The position numbers and the translations under genes were made by a program. The notes beneath the pieces were generated by a model that saw nothing but the letters and a program-made list of their open reading frames with translations, ran no database searches and was not told where the DNA came from. Shown here one piece after another: positions 12,159 through 16,106 of a stretch of DNA of 16,106 nt. Source of the DNA: JBCBXA01 sp039816825 (GTDB lineage: Bacteria; Pseudomonadota; Alphaproteobacteria; Rhizobiales; Rhizobiaceae); NCBI GenBank assembly GCA_039816825.1, contig JBCBXA010000067.1, forward strand, positions 1-16,106, written 5' to 3'. Within the stretch, counting starts at the first letter, position 1. Every line of letters starts with the position of its first letter.

Positions 12159-13307
12159 GTGCGAACAGCGGACGTTGTTGGCGGTGGCATTGCCGGCTGC
12201 GCGGCAGCTCTGGCCCTGGCTAAGACAGGCTGGGCAGTCACGCTTTACGAAAAAAGAGATGGGCCCGCATCGGAAGGCGCGGGCATCCAGATATCCCCCA
12301 ACGCCCGACGTTGCATCGAGGAATTGGGCCTTGATCTGACGCCCCTTTGCTTTCTTCCAAACGCAATTCAGATCTTCGGAGCGCGCGGAGCCAAGCCGCT
12401 TTCCAACTATTCCCTCGGCACTGATTTCAAGGCCCAGTTTGGCGCGGACTATGCCGTCATGGCGCGCAGATCACTGCAGTCCGCACTCTGGCGCGCCTGC
12501 GAACAGTCGTCTTCGATCACGATTTCAGCGGGCCAGCGTTGGCCGGGGAAAGGAAACGCTGCCCTAACCGTGGGCGCTGATGGTGTTGGCTCAAAAGTGC
12601 GAAGCGCAATGCCCGGTGTTGCCGGCGCCCAATCGACTGGCTACATCGCGTGCCGCGCTCTGTTGCCTTTCGACCGTCAAGTGGCAACCGCTGTTCCGTC
12701 CGAAGATGTCTGCCTCTGGCTGGGGAGAGGAGCCCACGCGGTCACCTACCCTGTGCTGGGACCTGAAAATGACCCGCTGCCGAACAGGAGCTTAAATGTG
12801 GTCATGTCCAAGAAGGGCCAAGTATCAGAATCTGGCTGGTCGGCGCCTGCACATCCACAGCTCATCTCAAAGCTTGTGAGCCTCCTGAACCCGAAGCTCA
12901 GCGCGCTGCGCTCAGACATCAGTTTCAGCCAGTGGAGCATCGACGCCGTCGAGCCCAGCGCAAAATGGGTCCACGGCAACACAGTTCTGGTGGGGGACGC
13001 CGCCCACGCAATGCCACCATTTGCTGCGCAAGGCGCAGCCATGGCGCTGGAGGATGCGGTGGTGCTCGCGGCGGAGTTGGCCAAAGCGGACCACATCGAA
13101 GACGGCCTTTGTGCATATGAGCACGCCCGCCGCAGTCGGGTCAGGCGTTTGGCAGCCTTGTCCCACGCCAATGCGAGGCTCTACCACATGTCAGGCCCCA
13201 TAGCGTCGGCCAGGAACTTGGCTTTGAAGACTACGCCTCAGCGAGTGATCGATGCCCGTATGGGCTGGATCTACAATTGGTCACCGCCGCGATTGCCGTC
13301 GGACTGA
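12159..13307 (+). CDS. FAD-dependent monooxygenase (UbiH/salicylate-hydroxylase type)
   Basis: A 382-residue flavoprotein of the PHBH-like aromatic monooxygenase family. It has the N-terminal dinucleotide fold VVGGGIAGCAAALALA ending in YEK, the middle motif VGADGVGSKVR, and the second FAD motif LVGDAAHAMPPFAAQGAAMALED. The start is GTG at 12159, needed to include the whole Rossmann motif; its Shine-Dalgarno is weak. The segment between the first domain and VGADG (about residues 115-138) is clearly shorter than in typical relatives, which have roughly 25 more residues there, so one beta loop near the flavin seems reduced. The substrate is not predictable; aromatic acids or a quinone precursor are options. 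It follows the CHCC zinc-finger gene and overlaps the end of convergent folK by 37 bases. Confidence 0.88.
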   Translation: MRTADVVGGGIAGCAAALALAKTGWAVTLYEKRDGPASEGAGIQISPNARRCIEELGLDLTPLCFLPNAIQIFGARGAKPLSNYSLGTDFKAQFGADYAVMARRSLQSALWRACEQSSSITISAGQRWPGKGNAALTVGADGVGSKVRSAMPGVAGAQSTGYIACRALLPFDRQVATAVPSEDVCLWLGRGAHAVTYPVLGPENDPLPNRSLNVVMSKKGQVSESGWSAPAHPQLISKLVSLLNPKLSALRSDISFSQWSIDAVEPSAKWVHGNTVLVGDAAHAMPPFAAQGAAMALEDAVVLAAELAKADHIEDGLCAYEHARRSRVRRLAALSHANARLYHMSGPIASARNLALKTTPQRVIDARMGWIYNWSPPRLPSD

Positions 13308-13798
13308 TGCCAGCCTGTTGGCTCGGCCATCGAAATTCCAGCACAGTCAGCTCGAGCGGCCAGCTCGGCCACTGTCGCACCATCCAGTTCAAGATCAGGT
13401 GCAATGTCTACCAACGGGACAAGCACAAAGCCGCGCTCGGCGGCGCGGGGGTGAGGCAGTTCCAGTCTGTCGGAGACGAAGCCCCCCCCCCCCCAAGCTA
13501 TGATATCGAGGTCGATGGGCCGAGGCCCCCAACGCTCCCCCGGTCGCCGGTCAAGGCGCATCTCTACCGACTTGCAGAAATCGAGAAGCTCTAACGGGAC
13601 GAGCGAGCTGGAAACGCTCAAAGCGGAGTTGAGAAAATGCGGTTGATCCGTCTTGCCCCAGGGCGGCGTTCGGTAGAGCGGGGCGACAGATTCAACTGTC
13701 ACATCAAGATGACTATTCAAATAGCTGATTGAAAGAGACATTTGCTCTTCCGGATTTCCGATGTTGGCGCCTATACCGAGCCAGTAGCGTTGCATCAT
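13271..13798 (-). CDS. folK: 2-amino-4-hydroxy-6-hydroxymethyldihydropteridine diphosphokinase
   Basis: A 175-residue FolK that transfers pyrophosphate from ATP to hydroxymethyl-dihydropterin, giving the substrate for FolP. Family blocks are LGIGANIGNP, APLYRTPPWGKTDQPHFLNSAL, and GPRPIDLDII with the magnesium-binding Asp96 and Asp98, followed by LELPHPRAAERGFVLVPL. The ATG at 13798 shares its A with the folB stop (TGATG), so translation is coupled; a second ATG follows at once. The frame is open back to 13819, but that start lies inside folB. Codons 102-106 contain a run of 13 G giving Trp-Gly-Gly-Gly-Gly. The spacing from DLDI to the RL pair of RLELPH equals that in E. coli FolK, so the gene is in frame as given. 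The 3' end overlaps the monooxygenase gene. Confidence 0.95.
   Translation of the reverse strand: MMQRYWLGIGANIGNPEEQMSLSISYLNSHLDVTVESVAPLYRTPPWGKTDQPHFLNSALSVSSSLVPLELLDFCKSVEMRLDRRPGERWGPRPIDLDIIAWGGGGFVSDRLELPHPRAAERGFVLVPLVDIAPDLELDGATVAELAARADCAGISMAEPTGWHQSDGNRGGDQL
13482..13494 (-). repeat. 13-base homopolymer (poly-G on the folK coding strand)
   Basis: Thirteen consecutive C on the plus strand, read as G in folK, just after the metal-binding DLDII segment. Any change not divisible by three would truncate or scramble the rest of FolK. Confidence 0.95.
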
Positions 13799-14169
13799 CA
13801 GCCGACGGAGAGCGGCCAACGCACGCTGACTTCCACTGTGTCCAAAATCCCCTGAACGGGCGCGTTGGGCTTTCTTATGGTCACGCAGGCTTGTGTCACC
13901 TGAGGGAACTGATTGCAGAGCGCTTGAGCGGTCTTAAGAGCCAGAGCTTCGATGAGGTAGCGGCGCTCACCGGTCACAATGTCTGAGATCACGCCAAACG
14001 CGGCACCATAGTCGACGGTGCCCTCAATCTCGTCCTTCTCCAGCGCGTCACCGGCATCCACGCTGAGATGCGCGTCAACGAAAAAACGCTGACCCAGAGC
14101 CTCCTCCTCATTGTAAACGCCATGGCGCGCAAAGAAGGCGCAGTTCTTGAGTTCGATTGTGTAGATCAT
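13798..14169 (-). CDS. folB: Dihydroneopterin aldolase
   Basis: A 123-residue FolB that cleaves dihydroneopterin to hydroxymethyl-dihydropterin and glycolaldehyde, between FolE and FolK in the pathway. Recognised blocks are LKNCAFFARHGVYNEEE (with Glu22/Glu23), GTVDYGAAF (Tyr54), RRYLIEALA (Glu74, pterin anchor) and VTIRKPNAPV (Lys100, the catalytic lysine). It probably forms the usual homo-octamer in the cytoplasm. The start overlaps the end of folP by four bases (ATGA, 14169-14166) and its stop overlaps the start of folK, so folP, folB and folK form a tightly coupled unit. Length is normal. Confidence 0.97.
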   Translation of the reverse strand: MIYTIELKNCAFFARHGVYNEEEALGQRFFVDAHLSVDAGDALEKDEIEGTVDYGAAFGVISDIVTGERRYLIEALALKTAQALCNQFPQVTQACVTIRKPNAPVQGILDTVEVSVRWPLSVG

Positions 14170-15041
14170 TCGCTCGGCTCAGTTCGCTTCAGCCGCTCTT
14201 GGATCACGGCATCCGCGATAGCAAGAGCATCGGCCTGGGCACGGGCATTGTGCACCCTGAAGATGTGGCCACCGGCCAAGCGCGCAATCACGCCGCTCGC
14301 AGCAGTGATCCCATCTCGACAGGTGGCGTCCTCTATGTCGCCCACTGCCCCAAGAAATCGCTTCCGCGACGATCCGACCAGAAGAGGAAATCCGAAAGTG
14401 TGGAGTTCTGCGAAACGGCTGAGCAGTTCGACATTCTCATCGGTGTCTTTGGCAAAGCCAAAACCAGGGTCCAGCACGATCTGGTCGTCTTCGATACCCG
14501 CCTGCCGCGCGATCTTTACGGATGCGGTCAGGAAGGCAATCTGGTCAGACAAAACATCCCGTTCGCGCTCCCGCTCACGGCCAGTGTGCATCAAAATAGC
14601 ACCCGCCCCCGCTTTCTTCACAACCCCAGCGATCTCTGGTTCTTTTTGGAAGCCCCATACATCGTTGACGATATGCGCGCCGGCTTCGAGAGCGAGCTTG
14701 GCTGTTCGAGCACGGTAGGTGTCGATGGAGACCAGCGCATCAAGGCCGGACAAAGCTTCGATTACCGGCAAAACGCGATCCTGCTCCTGTGCTGGAGAGA
14801 CGGGATCGGCGCCCGGACGCGTGCTCTCTCCACCCACATCCAGGATCAAAGCGCCTCCGGTCATGAGCGTAGACGCAGCTTCAAGGATCGCATCTTTGCT
14901 GGTGAGCAGTCCGCCATCCGAGAACGAGTCCGGCGTTATGTTGAGAATACCCATCACAACACCAGTCGGACCCAGCGCTAGGGTCCGATCTCGCCCCACC
15001 CGCCAGGTGCGCGTTGAGAAATGGTTCGGATCGAACGCCAT
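14166..15041 (-). CDS. folP: Dihydropteroate synthase
   Basis: A 291-residue TIM-barrel enzyme that joins hydroxymethyl-dihydropterin diphosphate to p-aminobenzoate; it is the target of sulfonamides. Signatures are GILNITPDSFSDGG (Asn34), DVGGESTRPGA (69-79), SIDTYRA (Asp107), HIVNDVWG (Asn126, Asp127), VLDPGFGFAK, VGSSRKRFLG and FRVHN near the end. The loop motifs look chromosomal and unaltered, with no resemblance to the acquired Sul insertions. A charged RERERERD run (155-162) follows the MHTG segment, slightly unusual but in a variable region. It starts 18 bases after the ferredoxin stop and overlaps folB by four bases, so it probably belongs to a ferredoxin-folP-folB-folK operon. Confidence 0.97.
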   Translation of the reverse strand: MAFDPNHFSTRTWRVGRDRTLALGPTGVVMGILNITPDSFSDGGLLTSKDAILEAASTLMTGGALILDVGGESTRPGADPVSPAQEQDRVLPVIEALSGLDALVSIDTYRARTAKLALEAGAHIVNDVWGFQKEPEIAGVVKKAGAGAILMHTGRERERERDVLSDQIAFLTASVKIARQAGIEDDQIVLDPGFGFAKDTDENVELLSRFAELHTFGFPLLVGSSRKRFLGAVGDIEDATCRDGITAASGVIARLAGGHIFRVHNARAQADALAIADAVIQERLKRTEPSE

Positions 15042-15059
15042 GGCTCGACCGTATCCAGA

Positions 15060-15380
15060 CTAGGCTTGCTGGGAAGGAATTGTGAGTTTCAGGCCATCGA
15101 GCTCATCGGTGACCTTGATCTGACAGCTCAGGCGGCTGTTTGGCTTCACTTCGAAAGCAAAGTCCAGCATGTCCTCTTCCATGGCGTCGGGCGAACCCAC
15201 CTTGTCCATGGCATCTGGATCAACATAGACGTGACAAGTGGCGCATGCGCATGCCCCACCACACTCTGCCTCAATGCCAGGGACGCCGTTGCGGGTGGCA
15301 TTCTCCATGACGGTGGACCCGGCCTGGGCCTCGACGGTGAATTCTTGACCATCATGTGTGGTGAAAATCAATTTGGGCAT
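15060..15380 (-). CDS. 2Fe-2S ferredoxin, adrenodoxin type
   Basis: A 106-residue electron carrier. The cluster ligands follow the adrenodoxin/Isc ferredoxin spacing: Cys40, Cys46 and Cys49 in ECGGACACATCHVYV (C-x5-C-x2-C) and Cys86 in RLSCQI. Acidic residues 66-73 (AMEEDMLD) match the partner-docking helix. The ATG at 15380 is chosen because the domain begins at once (MPKLIFTTHDG) and AAGGGA lies eight bases upstream; the frame stays open to 15461, but the extra residues have no family similarity. Partners are unknown: it is not in an isc operon here, and could serve a P450, cluster assembly or another reductase system. It lies just upstream of folP, probably co-transcribed, though no folate step is known to need it. 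Confidence 0.93.
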   Translation of the reverse strand: MPKLIFTTHDGQEFTVEAQAGSTVMENATRNGVPGIEAECGGACACATCHVYVDPDAMDKVGSPDAMEEDMLDFAFEVKPNSRLSCQIKVTDELDGLKLTIPSQQA

Positions 15381-15399
15381 GCAGCAAATCCCTTGTGCC

Positions 15400-15415
15400 G
15401 CTCGCTGGAGCGAGC
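15400..15415 (-). other. Hairpin in the leader of the ferredoxin gene
   Basis: GCTCGC (15400-15405) pairs with GCGAGC (15410-15415) around a 4-base loop, in the 93-base gap between the Hpt gene and the ferredoxin gene, just before the ferredoxin Shine-Dalgarno. No T run follows, so it does not look like a terminator and does not exclude co-transcription with the Hpt gene. Confidence 0.35.
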
Positions 15416-15473
15416 TGTGGTCGTACTTCGCGCATTTGAGTGAGCCCATGGCAGGTGTCAACCAGATCAGGGG

Positions 15474-15788
15474 CTAGACAGCTTTGGTCACATCAATGGT
15501 CACGTGGGCCGCCAGTTCCGCTTCAAGCCGTGTCAGCGCCGCTCTCAGATCATCCAGCGCTTGCGGGTCGCCTTGCCCTGTCCACCGTTCGGCAACAGAC
15601 TTCAGCTCGGGAGCTGCTAGATTGGCTGCAAGACCGCGCAATTTGTGACCGAACTCTCTCGGCGATGCGACGGCAGCATCCTCCAGCAAGTGCGGTATCT
15701 GCGTTTGAAAAATGGCCAGAAGTTCAGACTGCAGGACCGCATCATCAGCCGTTAGCGCCGCAAAGTCAGAAGCATCAAAAACCAGCAT
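15474..15788 (-). CDS. Hpt (histidine phosphotransfer) domain protein
   Basis: A 104-residue helical protein consisting of one Hpt domain. The phosphorylation-site motif is GHKLRGLAANLAAPEL, close to the consensus HxLKGxAxxxG, with His48 as the predicted phosphohistidine. The rest is amphipathic helix, with no kinase or receiver part and no membrane segment. It would relay phosphate between a hybrid kinase and a response regulator; partners are not in the window. An Asn-Leu-Ala replaces the usual Asn-Leu-Gly after the His helix, a minor variation. The start at 15788 is preceded by GGAAGAG-like sequence. The gene is divergent from the gene at 16031, with TTAACC motifs between them, which fits a possible link to CtrA-type control. 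Confidence 0.82.
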   Translation of the reverse strand: MLVFDASDFAALTADDAVLQSELLAIFQTQIPHLLEDAAVASPREFGHKLRGLAANLAAPELKSVAERWTGQGDPQALDDLRAALTRLEAELAAHVTIDVTKAV

Positions 15789-16030
15789 ATCTCAGTCTCT
15801 TCCAGCCACTACCGCTTGATCTGAAGTGGAAATCCATTGTCAGCAACCACAATTTCGCCATCTTTCAACCAGCGATCCACGTTAACCATTCCTACACAAA
15901 GGTTAACAGTTTAAGGGCCTGCTTGTTTTCTTTGCACTCCAGTGGGCCTACAAAAAGCAATTGAAGTAGTTTGCGGCACCATTGCGCCCTGTTTCGGGTG
16001 ACATGCCCGCCCAGAAAGGCGCGTATCGTT
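15789..16030. promoter_or_regulatory. Divergent intergenic region with paired TTAACC motifs
   Basis: Region of 242 bases between the Hpt gene (-) and the gene at 16031 (+). TTAACCAT (15882-15889) and, on the other strand, TTAACC (15906-15901) form an inverted pair; their GTTAAC cores start 21 bases apart, two turns of the helix. TTAA occurs again at 15911-15914. These resemble CtrA half-sites. AAAGG (16015-16019) is a possible Shine-Dalgarno for the downstream gene. No clear -35/-10 pair is visible. Confidence 0.4.
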
Positions 16031-16106
16031 ATGGCCAAAAAGGCAACGAATGCTGAACCCACCGACGAAGCTCTGGAAGCCGTCGAAAAAGCGCTCGAAA
16101 TAGACT
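16031..16106 (+). CDS. Start of an unrecognised protein gene (cut by the window end)
   Basis: An ATG at 16031 opens a frame of 25 codons that runs off the window. The visible N terminus begins MAKKATNAEPTDEALEAVEK and is acidic and helix-forming, with neither signal peptide nor membrane segment. Too little is present to name it. It is divergent from the Hpt gene across a region with TTAACC motifs. A similar lysine-rich then acidic start is seen in large coiled-coil proteins of Hyphomicrobiales, but this is only an impression. Confidence is limited by length. Confidence 0.55.
   Translation, partial: MAKKATNAEPTDEALEAVEKALEID

Noticed and set aside
14157..14981. Open frame of 274 codons on the + strand
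   Set aside because: It is a shadow of folP, whose motifs are complete on the other strand.
14166..15041. folP as an acquired sulfonamide-resistance gene
   Set aside because: It sits in a native folate operon with normal neighbours, and its motifs match chromosomal FolP rather than Sul proteins.
15381..15461. Longer N terminus for the ferredoxin starting at 15461
   Set aside because: The domain begins at the ATG at 15380, which has its own Shine-Dalgarno; the extra residues are unlike ferredoxins.

Overview
The window looks like ordinary chromosome from an alphaproteobacterium, most likely of the order Hyphomicrobiales (Rhizobiales). The evidence is the gene neighbourhoods (cysE next to a DUF3126 gene, a PAS_5-type protein next to a PilZ protein, a CHCC zinc-finger protein), a THF-II-like leader in front of folE, and moderately GC-rich tightly packed genes. 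I cannot name the genus. I see no rRNA, tRNA, CRISPR array, insertion sequence, prophage or resistance island.

Layout. 1-528: 3' end of an unrecognised beta-rich protein gene (+). 525-4372 (-): iron-sulfur scaffold protein, yidD, thrS and an acyltransferase. 4373-4607: divergent intergenic region with a folE leader RNA. 4608-5703 (+): folE and hisI, overlapping. 5688-6485 (-): rhomboid protease. 6486-6846: the only gene-free stretch longer than 300 bases, rich in hairpins and GTTAAC sites. 6847-8190 (+): PAS_5-type protein and tandem-PilZ protein, closed by a clear terminator. 8435-9055 (+): exported transglutaminase-like cysteine protease, also closed by a terminator. 9219-11788 (-): alpha/beta hydrolase, cysE, DUF3126 protein and gamma carbonic anhydrase. 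11904-13307 (+): CHCC zinc-finger protein and FAD monooxygenase. 13271-15788 (-): Hpt protein, 2Fe-2S ferredoxin, folP, folB and folK. 16031-16106 (+): start of an unknown gene.

How the genes work together. Four steps of folate synthesis are here in two places. FolE makes dihydroneopterin triphosphate from GTP. FolB, FolK and FolP then carry dihydroneopterin to dihydropteroate. The folE-hisI unit appears to be under a tetrahydrofolate (THF-II class) riboswitch, whereas folP-folB-folK are translationally coupled behind a ferredoxin gene. The PAS_5, PilZ and Hpt genes look like signalling genes. TTAACC-type motifs resembling CtrA half-sites lie upstream of all three, which suggests, without proving, cell-cycle or motility control.

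I found no convincing undescribed multi-gene system. The best leads are small: a 13-G run inside folK, a possible riboswitch expression platform that hides the folE ribosome binding site, hairpins over the start regions of the rhomboid and cysteine-protease genes, an IscU-like scaffold lacking two key residues, and a 16-bp inverted repeat that may be a dispersed element.
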